Shown: positions 1 to 6,916 of the stretch, one piece after another | Numbering within the stretch: position 1 is the stretch's first letter | Layout of the letters: every line of letters starts with the position of its first letter | NCBI GenBank assembly: GCA_947505055.1 | Contig: CANNLO010000151.1 | Location: 1 to 10,641, forward strand | Source of the DNA: Methylococcaceae bacterium | GTDB lineage: Bacteria > Pseudomonadota > Gammaproteobacteria > Methylococcales > Methylomonadaceae | Length of the DNA: 10,641 nucleotides | Direction: 5' to 3' | Notes under the pieces: generated by a model | What the model saw: the letters and a program-made list of their open reading frames with translations, nothing else | What the model was told of the DNA's origin: nothing | Databases searched by the model: none | Position numbers and translations under genes: made by a program

Positions 1-20
1 ACCATTCTGATACAGATCTC

Positions 21-68
21 TTAGCAATGAAAGTAACTGCCATCGGATTTTTTATAATTGATTGCTAA
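21..68. repeat. Inverted repeat downstream of the toxin gene
   Basis: TTAGCAAT at 21-28 and ATTGCTAA at 61-68 are perfect 8-base inverted arms separated by 32 bases, lying just past the toxin stop codon. Neither strand shows a T-run right after the second arm, so it does not look like a standard intrinsic terminator. It could be a weak transcript-end structure, the trace of an old insertion, or chance in AT-rich DNA. Confidence 0.3.
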
Positions 69-71
69 AAA

Positions 72-494
72 CTATAAACAAAACATGCCCAAAAGCTTGG
101 CTGCTTTATTTAAGCGTGTATCAAAGCAAGCAAAACATATCGGACACTGCGAAATGCGACCCGTCTCAAAAGCTGCTGCTAGCTGGACGCTGTCATAGCC
201 GCGTAATGCAAAAGTATCGGCATATTCACCCGCCCGCTCAACCAATGCTTGGTCAATGTCCAAAACCACGAAGTGCGGCCAATCTGCCGCCAGCGCTGCC
301 TTGGCCTGTTCAATAATTAAAGCATCTACCGGCACTTCCCACGCACGCCTGGACAATGCTGCATAGGCCTCTGCCCACGCAATTCGGCACACTGCGACAG
401 CCTCGGCTTCCAACGCCCGTGCTTTTAACTCCTCGCTTCCCACCTCAACAATGTAGAATTTAACTAACGCAGAAGTATCGCAAAACAAAATCAT
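72..494 (-). CDS. PIN-domain toxin, VapC-like ribonuclease
   Basis: This 140-residue protein has the length and layout of type II toxins with a PIN domain, which are Mg2+-dependent ribonucleases that usually cut tRNA or rRNA. The acidic residues expected at the active site are visible: D6 in the opening DTSALVK strand, E42 in WAEAYAAL, D101 in RGYDSVQLAAA, and D125 in CFDTRLNKAA near the C-terminus. The reading frame is intact and no catalytic residue is missing, so it should be active. Its ATG overlaps the TGA of the upstream antitoxin gene as ATGA, the usual sign of translational coupling that keeps antitoxin in excess. No separate promoter is visible. The RNA target cannot be read from the sequence. 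The family call is firm; calling it VapC in the strict sense is less so, because the partner is of Phd/YefM rather than classic VapB type. Confidence 0.88.
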   Translation of the reverse strand: MILFCDTSALVKFYIVEVGSEELKARALEAEAVAVCRIAWAEAYAALSRRAWEVPVDALIIEQAKAALAADWPHFVVLDIDQALVERAGEYADTFALRGYDSVQLAAAFETGRISQCPICFACFDTRLNKAAKLLGMFCL

Positions 495-754
495 CCGCGA
501 TCTTCCAGTACCAACTCAGAAACCGGCTTGCCATGTTCTTGCAACTTGAGTGCAGCGCCGACTGGCTTGCCGCCTTGCCAAGTTGCGGTACCCGCAGCCA
601 ACAGACATGACACACCCGCGTTATCAGTCGACGGCACACCAACAAGGCGCGCGACAACCTTACGATGTGAAGTCAGTTCAATCAACTGTCCGGATTGCGC
701 TTGACTAACATAGCTGGATAAATGTGACTTGAATTCATGCATAGACACTTGCAT
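491..754 (-). CDS. Phd/YefM-type antitoxin of the PIN toxin
   Basis: An 87-residue protein whose N-terminal half (MQVSMHEFKSHLSSYV, then IELTSHRKVVARLV around residues 25-38) matches the Phd/YefM antitoxin fold: a helix that sets the register, then a beta hairpin ending in a VARLV-like strand. In this family the N-terminal part dimerises and binds the operator, while the C-terminal tail (here about residues 55-87, ending PVSELVLEDRG) covers the toxin active site. The gene comes first in the operon and overlaps the toxin gene by four bases. The start is supported by AGAGG about seven bases upstream on the minus strand. The protein probably represses its own promoter together with the toxin, as is normal for these modules; the inverted repeat over the -10 box is the likely operator. 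Confidence 0.85.
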   Translation of the reverse strand: MQVSMHEFKSHLSSYVSQAQSGQLIELTSHRKVVARLVGVPSTDNAGVSCLLAAGTATWQGGKPVGAALKLQEHGKPVSELVLEDRG

Positions 755-774
755 TTATGACCTCTTTTTTTATT

Positions 775-799
775 AAATAGGTATTATTGTGACCTTTTT
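775..799. promoter_or_regulatory. Candidate operator over the antitoxin promoter
   Basis: AAATAGGT (775-782) and ACCTTTTT (792-799) form an imperfect inverted repeat, seven of eight positions pairing, around a 9-base centre that contains the -10 box. Phd/YefM antitoxins bind such palindromes to repress their own operon, so the position is right. The arms are AT-rich and the pairing could partly be chance. Confidence 0.35.
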
Positions 800-812
800 T
801 GCTTTAAGTCAA
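783..812 (-). promoter_or_regulatory. Sigma-70 promoter of the toxin-antitoxin operon
   Basis: On the minus strand TTGACT (812-807) is followed after 18 bases by AATAAT (788-783). Each box matches the consensus at five of six positions. Transcription should start near 776, giving a leader of about 20 bases that includes the AGAGG ribosome site of the antitoxin gene. This is one of the strongest promoter-like elements in the window. Confidence 0.6.
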
Positions 813-930
813 GAGCCAGTGCCACGCCAAAAATTCACTTTGACTTATCTATACCTAATAGTTAGTCAAGTAAATCGTAAGGCTCATTTAGAAAATGATT
901 GCGGCATTGCTAGTTCTAGCTGTGGAATAT

Positions 931-1005
931 TTAAGAGGCCGCCTTAAGTGTTTCTTTTTCGACTAACTGCGTAATTTGCAAAAATCGCAATTTGTCATTA
1001 TTCAT
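931..1005 (-). pseudogene. Truncated start of a nucleotidyltransferase partner gene
   Basis: An ATG at 1005 overlaps the stop of the nucleotidyltransferase remnant as ATGA and opens a frame of only 24 codons, reading MNNDKLRFLQITQLVEKETL before ending KAAS and a TAA. MNT nucleotidyltransferase genes are commonly followed, with this kind of overlap, by a second small helical protein gene, often HEPN-like. The position and the charged helical start suit such a partner, cut off after its first helix. The piece is too short to assign to a family. Downstream of the stop, 755-930 shows no continuation that I can recognise in any frame, which suggests deletion or replacement rather than a single frameshift. 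Confidence 0.45.
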
Positions 1006-1220
1006 AAAAGAATACCTGTCTCTTTTGCTGCTGTATGAATAGGCTGCCAATCATAAGACGGTGTGTAAAAAATAATATCAATTTTTTGCATCCCCAATAC
1101 TTGCTGTAATAAACCGTTCAAATACAGTATCTTTGCAGTGGGGCGCTCTATTTGATTGGGTAAATCAATAAACAGATCAATATCGCCACCTTTTCCATCT
1201 TTATCGACATTTGTACTTCT
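1002..1220 (-). pseudogene. 5'-truncated MNT-type nucleotidyltransferase
   Basis: On the minus strand, a frame open for 72 codons after a TAA at 1223-1221 encodes the core of a small MNT-like nucleotidyltransferase. It contains DGKGGDIDLFIDL, the GG-D-x-D signature whose two aspartates bind the metal, and later QKIDIIFY, which resembles the third acidic strand (V/I-D-hydrophobic). The N-terminal part with the usual GSR motif is absent: the frame is closed by the TAA and no start codon lies before the signature. Only RSTNVDKD remains before it, resembling the end of a GSRTxxD loop. The C-terminus looks natural and ends at a TGA that overlaps the next start. In intact form such proteins act with a HEPN or similar partner in toxin-antitoxin modules, where some AMPylate the toxin. 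Here the enzyme should be dead. Confidence 0.65.
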
Positions 1221-1337
1221 TTAGACATAATAGCTACTCTGGCTTAATCACTGTTAAGGCATTCTAAAGCGAGCACTAAGCAGGATCAACAGATACCTGT
1301 TTAATAGCCAACAGAAAAGAGTCAATACAGCTTGGAT
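1221..1337. other. Spacer between yajQ and the decayed module
   Basis: No coding frame is recognisable. AACAG (1288-1292) and CTGTT (1297-1301) form a 5-base hairpin with a 4-base loop downstream of yajQ, but neither side has a T-run, so it is at best a weak transcript end. The missing N-terminal half of the nucleotidyltransferase would be expected here and is not seen in any minus-strand frame. Confidence 0.4.
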
Positions 1338-1820
1338 TTAATCCCTGAAATTTTCAAACTGCAAGGGCATCTCCAAATCTTCGGCTCGCAACATTTTAAT
1401 CACTTCCTGCAAATCATCCCTGCTTTTTCCGGTCACTCGAACCTGATCACCTTGAATGGCCGCCTGCACTTTCAGCTTTTTGTCTTTAATCAATTTAACG
1501 ATTTTTTTGGCCAGCGTCGAATCCAAACCCTGTTTCATTATAATTTCCTGTCGCACGCATTTGCCACCCGGCTTAGGATCGCCAACTTCCATACAGGCGA
1601 TGTCTACTCCTCGCCGACTGAGTTTTGTACAAACAACACTAAACATTTGTTGTAACTGGAACGTAGATTCGGAAGTCATTATCAATTTGTCGTCAGTTAA
1701 TTCAAAGCTGGAATCAGTGCCTTTAAAATCAAAGCGCGTGGTCACTTCTTTATTGGCTTGATCAACGGCATTTTTAATTTCATGCTTGTCAAATTCAGAG
1801 ATGATGTCGAAAGTAGGCAT
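1338..1820 (-). CDS. yajQ: YajQ family nucleotide-binding protein
   Basis: A 160-residue protein that follows E. coli YajQ throughout: the start MPTFDIISEFDKHEIKNAVD, then EVTTRFDFKGTDSSFEL, the central helix KKIVKLIKDKKLKVQAAIQG, and the end RVTGKSRDDLQEVIKMLR with FENFRD. YajQ proteins are cytoplasmic with two RRM-like halves. They bind nucleic acid or nucleotides in vitro, and members in Xanthomonas and Pseudomonas bind cyclic di-GMP and affect transcription of virulence genes. Whether this copy binds cyclic di-GMP cannot be seen. The frame stays open upstream to 1928, but the family start MP(S/T)FDI fixes translation at 1820. A promoter at 1858-1886 agrees, because its start site would lie inside the longer frame. 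No clear Shine-Dalgarno sequence precedes the ATG. Confidence 0.95.
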   Translation of the reverse strand: MPTFDIISEFDKHEIKNAVDQANKEVTTRFDFKGTDSSFELTDDKLIMTSESTFQLQQMFSVVCTKLSRRGVDIACMEVGDPKPGGKCVRQEIIMKQGLDSTLAKKIVKLIKDKKLKVQAAIQGDQVRVTGKSRDDLQEVIKMLRAEDLEMPLQFENFRD

Positions 1821-1857
1821 AGTTATGATTAAATCAAAGAGCAAAAAAAGGAATTTA

Positions 1858-1886
1858 ACTATAATGATCTTTATTACATTATTCAA
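1858..1886 (-). promoter_or_regulatory. Sigma-70 promoter of yajQ
   Basis: On the minus strand TTGAAT (1886-1881) and TATAGT (1863-1858) are separated by the ideal 17 bases. Transcription would start near 1851, leaving a 30-base leader before the yajQ ATG. This also argues against translation from the longer upstream frame. Confidence 0.55.
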
Positions 1887-1904
1887 CACCATTTGCTCAG
1901 CGTT

Positions 1905-1923
1905 GTTACATATTTTTTGTAAC
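1905..1923. promoter_or_regulatory. Inverted repeat in the yajQ/kinase divergent gap
   Basis: GTTACA (1905-1910) and TGTAAC (1918-1923) are perfect 6-base arms around a 7-base T-rich centre, 22 bases before the kinase start and just upstream of the yajQ -35 box. It could be a dimeric regulator site or, transcribed toward the kinase, a small hairpin in the leader. No known operator matches that I can name. Confidence 0.3.
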
Positions 1924-1945
1924 CACAAAAGACAGCTAAATAGTT

Positions 1946-4900
1946 ATGTCGGAACCTAATTACAAAACCAGCGCTGAATCTTCGACCACAAATCCTGCGC
2001 CTGGCAAGTTGCTGTGGCTGCTACAAATTACAGGTCTGGCCCTAGCCTACTTTGTAACCGGCAAACTGGGGACTTTTCTGGCCATTCCACCCGGCTACGC
2101 CACCGCCATCTGGCCGCCATCCGGCATTGCGCTGGCTGGCATCCTTATCTACGGCTACCGGGTCTGGCCGGGCATATTCCTGGGATCATTTTGCGTAAAT
2201 CTATCAACCGCTATTGTTGCCGGTTTTTTTTCGCAGTCACTTAATTCAGTCATCATTACCCTGGCCATCAGTTTGGGTGCGACTTTACAGGCTGTGGCCG
2301 GGGCTTATCTGGTTCGCCGGTTTGCCGGTTTTCCCAATTCGCTTACCCGCGAAAAGGATGTGTTTTTATTTTTACTGTTTGGGGGCGTGTTAAGCGCCTT
2401 GGTTAATTCGACCCTCTCAGTCTCAACGCTGCTGGTCAGGGGACAAATCACAGCGGCAAATTTTCCGGTTAACTGGGCAACCTGGTGGATGGGCGATGTC
2501 TTGGGAATCTTCATCTTTCTTCCCTTGGTATTTGCCTGGATGCAACCTCCCAGCGAGTTGTGGAAGCATAGACGACTGGTGATCACGCTGCCCATTATTG
2601 CCATGTTTGCACTAACAACCAGCGCGGTTTTTTATGAGTCGCAAAATGACAAGGAGCGTCTAACACTGGAATTCGATCAACAGGCGCATGAGTTAAATAG
2701 CGCTTTGGAAAAATCCATTTCATCGCATATCAATGTGTTACGATCTTTGGGCAGTTTCTACTCCGCCTCATCAACAGTTGACCGCAACTCTTTTCGCACT
2801 TTTGTAACTGAGTATCTGGATAATTTTCATGGTATTCAAGCGCTTAGCTGGAATCCGCGTATTTTATCCGCAGATCGAAATGCCTATGAACTCAGTGTCA
2901 AAAATGAGGGTTATCCCAGTTTTCAAATAACCGAGCGTAATGCCGCCAAACAGCTTTTACGTGCCGGGGATAGACCTGAATATGTTTCAGTGCGTTTCAT
3001 TGAACCTTTTCATGGCAATGAATCCGCTTTAGGTTTCGATGTCTATTCTGATGAATTGCGCCATGAAGCCATTGATCGAGCCCGTAATACCGGAGATATC
3101 GCCGCAACAGCAAGGATAACGTTAGTTCAAGAGCGCAAAAACCAATTTGGTGCCTTGGCATTTATGCCCGTATATCGAAAAGATCTCCCCCACAAAACAC
3201 CGGAAGAACGCCAGAACTCTATTTTAGGCTACCTGGTTGCTGTTTTTAGGGGTGAGGACATTATCACCTCAACACTCAATGATCTTAATCGGGATAGAAT
3301 GTCTTACCAGCTTATTGATGAAAGTGCCGCCAGTGCAGATCAACTCATTTATATCAGTAAATCAGACGGACCAAAAATAACAGTGCAAAAAGAAAAAGGT
3401 CTGTTTAGCAGAAATTTTTCATTGGTACATAACTTCATCATCCCTGTTGGCGGCCGACAATGGCGGCTTCAAATTACACCGACGCAAGTCTTTTTTGACT
3501 ACCATCATTCAAATAACGCCTGGCTTATTTTGTTGGCAGGCTTGATTTTAACCAGTATGGTTAGCTCATTTGCCCTGATGTTTTCCGGGCGTGGAAGCCT
3601 GCTCCGCCAATTGGTGGAAGATCGCACAACAGAACTTGCCCAGAGTGATGAACGTTTTCGCGTTACTTTCGAGGGCGCGCCGGTCGGCATTGTCAATGTT
3701 TCGCTGGACGGCCATTTTTTAAACGTGAACCAAGGCTTTTGTGATATCGTCGGCTATAGTCGCAATGAGCTTTTATCCATGACCTTCAGGGAATTGACCG
3801 ATCCTGATTATCATCAATCAGATACCACACTAATATCTCAACTCCTCGCCGGTAAAACTTCCAGCTTCAATAAAGAAAAAAAATATGTGCACAAAAACGG
3901 TCAACTGGTTTGGGGCAATTTATCGGTCAAACTAATTCGCGATAAAGAGAACGTTCCAGTTTATTTTGTCGCGGTAGTTGAAAATATCGATCGTCGTAAA
4001 CAGGCCGAATTACAGTTACAAGAATCAGAATTGCGTTTCCGGGTCGTTGCCGATGCAGCTCCAGTTTTAATCTGGCTGGCGGGCACCGATAAACTCTGCT
4101 TTTGGTTTAATCAGACCTGGATGAATTTTACCGGCCGAACACTGGAGCAGGAGCTCGGCAACGGCTGGGCAGAGGGCATCCATCCCGATGATTTGGAGCG
4201 TTATCTGGATATTTATATCCGTCATTTTGACCGACGTGAACCCTTCAAGGTGGAATATCGCCTGAAACATAAAGACGGGAACTACCGCTGGATTGACGAC
4301 CATGGCGTACCCCGCTTTGATGCGGATGGCTTTTTTACAGGATACATTGGCTCCTGCATGGACATTACAGATCTACGCCAGGCCAAACTGGCGGCAGAAG
4401 CACTTGCCCGTGCCAAATCCGAATTTTTAGCCAATATGTCTCACGAAATCCGCACGCCTATGAATGCCATCATGGGGCTTTCGCATCTCGCGCTTAATAA
4501 TGAAGTTCCTGATGAAACCAGAGATTATCTGGAAAAAATCAACAGCGCCTCCAATGATCTGCTGAATATACTTAACGACATTCTCGATCTTTCCAAAATG
4601 GAATCGGGACACTTGACCATTACCAACAATAACTTTGATCTTGATAGTTTAACCAACAATATGAACAATCTGTTTCTTGCGACTGCAGAAGAAAAGCGTA
4701 TTGACTTAAAAATAGACATTGCGCCGAATGTGCCATGCGACCTGACCGGTGATCCACTCAGACTCAAACAGGTTTTAATCAATTTGTTGGGAAACGCTAT
4801 CAAATTTTCAAGCAATGGCAAGGTTACCCTCAACATTACGCTTTTGGACAGGTCTGAATCACAAGCCAGGTTATTATTTGGCGTTACCGATACCGGCATC

Positions 4901-5554
4901 GGCATGTCCGATAAGGATATTGAAAAACTGTTCCAGCCTTTCAGTCAGGTTGACGGCTCGATTAGTCGTCGTTTTGGCGGAACAGGTCTTGGTCTGGCGA
5001 TCAGTAATAACCTGTTGAAGCTGATGAACAGTCACTTTTTGGTGGAAAGCACGCCGGGCAAAGGCAGTACTTTCAGCTTTGAATTGGCACTTGGCTTGTC
5101 GCCTGTGACCAGTAAACCAAAAACCGAACCCAACTTGGAATCCCTCCCAGTGGCCTCCAACGATTCAGGCAACTTACTGGCTGGCAAGCGAATTTTGGTC
5201 GCTGAAGATATTATGATCAACCAATTGATCATAGGGAAATTCCTAAAGCTTTCCGGCATTATTGTCAGCATGGCCAATAATGGCCTTCAGGCACTGGAGC
5301 AATTGGAGGCAGGCGAATTTGATGCGGTGTTGATGGATATTCACATGCCTGAAATGGACGGCTTTGAAGCAACGCAACTGATCCGAAGTCAGCCGCGTTT
5401 TGCCACTCTTCCGGTTATCGCCCTGACCGCTGGTGTTACGAAAGAAGAACAGGACAAATGCCTGGCACTCGGTATGAATGATTTTATAGCCAAACCGATC
5501 AATCCTGAAAAACTGATCTTGACCTTACAGCAGTGGCTAAAGCCAGTTGAGTAA
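1946..5554 (+). CDS. Membrane hybrid sensor histidine kinase (MASE1-CHASE-PAS-PAS-HK-REC)
   Basis: A 1202-residue hybrid kinase. Residues about 20-205 are a multi-pass MASE1 sensor domain with the typical IWPPSG stretch (W56-G60). A membrane helix near 211-229 leads to a periplasmic CHASE domain (about 245-500, with SWNPR at 301-305), closed by a helix at 526-547. Two PAS domains follow (about 568-690 and 693-815). The kinase core has the H box at MSHEIRTP (H833), the N box NLLGNAIKF (N950), DTGIGM from D982 and GGTGLGL at 1011-1017. A complete receiver domain (about 1083-1200) has E1087/D1088, phospho-acceptor D1131, T1161 and K1183. All catalytic residues are present, so it should autophosphorylate at H833 and pass phosphate to D1131. 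The output is unknown: it has no HPt domain, and no regulator gene is adjacent. The ligand cannot be read. The start has no strong Shine-Dalgarno sequence but is the only sensible one. Confidence 0.93.
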   Translation: MSEPNYKTSAESSTTNPAPGKLLWLLQITGLALAYFVTGKLGTFLAIPPGYATAIWPPSGIALAGILIYGYRVWPGIFLGSFCVNLSTAIVAGFFSQSLNSVIITLAISLGATLQAVAGAYLVRRFAGFPNSLTREKDVFLFLLFGGVLSALVNSTLSVSTLLVRGQITAANFPVNWATWWMGDVLGIFIFLPLVFAWMQPPSELWKHRRLVITLPIIAMFALTTSAVFYESQNDKERLTLEFDQQAHELNSALEKSISSHINVLRSLGSFYSASSTVDRNSFRTFVTEYLDNFHGIQALSWNPRILSADRNAYELSVKNEGYPSFQITERNAAKQLLRAGDRPEYVSVRFIEPFHGNESALGFDVYSDELRHEAIDRARNTGDIAATARITLVQERKNQFGALAFMPVYRKDLPHKTPEERQNSILGYLVAVFRGEDIITSTLNDLNRDRMSYQLIDESAASADQLIYISKSDGPKITVQKEKGLFSRNFSLVHNFIIPVGGRQWRLQITPTQVFFDYHHSNNAWLILLAGLILTSMVSSFALMFSGRGSLLRQLVEDRTTELAQSDERFRVTFEGAPVGIVNVSLDGHFLNVNQGFCDIVGYSRNELLSMTFRELTDPDYHQSDTTLISQLLAGKTSSFNKEKKYVHKNGQLVWGNLSVKLIRDKENVPVYFVAVVENIDRRKQAELQLQESELRFRVVADAAPVLIWLAGTDKLCFWFNQTWMNFTGRTLEQELGNGWAEGIHPDDLERYLDIYIRHFDRREPFKVEYRLKHKDGNYRWIDDHGVPRFDADGFFTGYIGSCMDITDLRQAKLAAEALARAKSEFLANMSHEIRTPMNAIMGLSHLALNNEVPDETRDYLEKINSASNDLLNILNDILDLSKMESGHLTITNNNFDLDSLTNNMNNLFLATAEEKRIDLKIDIAPNVPCDLTGDPLRLKQVLINLLGNAIKFSSNGKVTLNITLLDRSESQARLLFGVTDTGIGMSDKDIEKLFQPFSQVDGSISRRFGGTGLGLAISNNLLKLMNSHFLVESTPGKGSTFSFELALGLSPVTSKPKTEPNLESLPVASNDSGNLLAGKRILVAEDIMINQLIIGKFLKLSGIIVSMANNGLQALEQLEAGEFDAVLMDIHMPEMDGFEATQLIRSQPRFATLPVIALTAGVTKEEQDKCLALGMNDFIAKPINPEKLILTLQQWLKPVE

Positions 5555-5561
5555 AATCTTG

Positions 5562-6830
5562 TTAATGCTTTCCATACAACGCCACAAACTCGGCAACTTT
5601 CTTAATTCTTAAACGGCGGATTGCCTCACCTATTTGTGGACCTTGCAACGCCCCGTCCATAACCGAAGAGTTGTCAATCGATGACAAAGCGCTGGCTGCA
5701 CCTCTTAGCAATTCAGCTTGAGGATAAAGCGTGTTTTCCAAACCGGTTCTGCCTTTGGAATCCGCCTCGCAGGCAAGTAAAAACTCGGGCAATTTATTGC
5801 TGGGTTTGTGCGCTCCCAACGCGGTCAGCATATCGGTTAAGGTTGAAGCTCGTAAGTCAAAAGCCTGATGACAATGAGTATGGTATTGCATGACTTGCAA
5901 CGCCAGCGATTTAAACGAATTGGGCACTCGCAAACGGTTGCACAGCTTTTCCAATACCGGTAACCCTAGGGTTTCATGTCCATAATGATGCGGCCAATCG
6001 GCTTTGGGCGTTACTCCTTTGCCCAAATCATGAACCAGGACGGCAAATCTGACTTCGGGATTAACTGACAACAAAGCGGCTTGCTCCAAACACATCATCA
6101 CATGAACACCGGTATCAATCTCGGGATGATATTTTTCCGGCTGCGGCACGCCAAACAAAGCGTTTATTTCCGGAAAAATAATATTCAATGCGGAACACGT
6201 TCTTAAAATCTGGAAAAATGCGCTGGGTGATTTCTCATTTAAGGCTTTAAACAGTTCCGCCCAAACTCGCTCAGGAACCAGATGATCGACTTCGCCTGCC
6301 GTCACCATCTCTTGCATCAGTAGCTGTGTTTCTTCAGCCAGTTTAAAACCAAGATGGGCGTAGCGTGCAGCAAAACGGGCAAGACGCAGGATACGAACCG
6401 GATCTTCGGCAAAGGCCGGTGAAACATGTCGAAAAATGCGTTGCTCAAGATCAGGTTGTCCGCCGTAAGGATCAATTAACTGTCCTTGAGGGGTTAACGC
6501 CATCGCATTGATGGTTAGATCTCGGCGGATTAAATCCTGTTCCAAGGTAACGTCTGGCGCGGCATGAACCGCAAAACCTTTATAACCGGGAGCGGTTTTT
6601 CTTTCGGTTCGGGCCAACGCGTACTCTTCATGTGTTTTTGGATGTAAAAAAACCGGGAAATCTTTGCCGACCGAGCGAAAACCCTTATTCAGCATGGATT
6701 CGGGAGTTTCGCCGATGACCACCCAATCCTGTTCCTTGACCGGAAGTCCCAGTAATTTATCGCGCACCGCGCCGCCAACAAGGTATATTTCCACAGCGTT
6801 ACTCAAGTCATTTAATAATGGCGCTAGCAT
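5562..6830 (-). CDS. cca: Multifunctional CCA tRNA nucleotidyltransferase
   Basis: This enzyme adds or repairs the CCA end of tRNA, using CTP and ATP without a template. The 422-residue protein aligns with E. coli Cca nearly end to end: YLVGGAVRDKLLG (residues 16-28) with the nucleotide-binding GG and RD, the metal site at 33-35, FPVFLHPKTHEEYALARTERK (58-78), RRDLTINAM (102-110), and the AEDPVRILRLARF helix (141-153). The C-terminal HD domain (H243, H267-D268, H285) makes it the long multifunctional type with phosphohydrolase activity. The first metal carboxylate is glutamate (KEQDW) where E. coli has aspartate (KDRDW). The start is uncertain: ATG at 6830 adds 12 residues, while GTG at 6794 would begin VEIYLVGGAVRD, just as E. 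coli begins MKIYLVGGAVRD. Neither has a clear Shine-Dalgarno sequence. A TATAAAT box at 6848-6842 would favour the GTG. It converges on the kinase gene with seven bases between stops. Confidence 0.95.
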   Translation of the reverse strand: MLAPLLNDLSNAVEIYLVGGAVRDKLLGLPVKEQDWVVIGETPESMLNKGFRSVGKDFPVFLHPKTHEEYALARTERKTAPGYKGFAVHAAPDVTLEQDLIRRDLTINAMALTPQGQLIDPYGGQPDLEQRIFRHVSPAFAEDPVRILRLARFAARYAHLGFKLAEETQLLMQEMVTAGEVDHLVPERVWAELFKALNEKSPSAFFQILRTCSALNIIFPEINALFGVPQPEKYHPEIDTGVHVMMCLEQAALLSVNPEVRFAVLVHDLGKGVTPKADWPHHYGHETLGLPVLEKLCNRLRVPNSFKSLALQVMQYHTHCHQAFDLRASTLTDMLTALGAHKPSNKLPEFLLACEADSKGRTGLENTLYPQAELLRGAASALSSIDNSSVMDGALQGPQIGEAIRRLRIKKVAEFVALYGKH

Positions 6831-6916
6831 AGCACAGCGGTATTTATAGAGGCATAATGGTGGAGTTAGTTGCTGTAAACCCTATTTTTAATGTCACACA
6901 CTAAATCAGGAATAAC

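Noticed and set aside
62..316. Plus-strand reading frame opposite the PIN toxin
   Set aside because: It is a shadow of the toxin gene on the other strand, without ribosome site or protein-like features.
840..869. TTGACT and AGTCAA arms 18 bases apart in the gap
   Set aside because: Could be back-to-back -35 boxes, but no -10 partner at good spacing is convincing on either strand and nothing coding starts there.
894..965. Short plus-strand frame reading MIAALLVLAVEYLRGR
   Set aside because: It looks like a membrane peptide, but it has no ribosome site and lies antisense to the partner-gene remnant. Too short to support.
1332..1761. Two plus-strand reading frames opposite yajQ
   Set aside because: yajQ is certain on the minus strand, and these frames carry no domain features or start signals.
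1821..1928. 36-codon N-terminal extension of YajQ in the same frame
   Set aside because: The family begins MP(S/T)FDI, the extra residues are not like YajQ, and a good promoter lies inside the extension.
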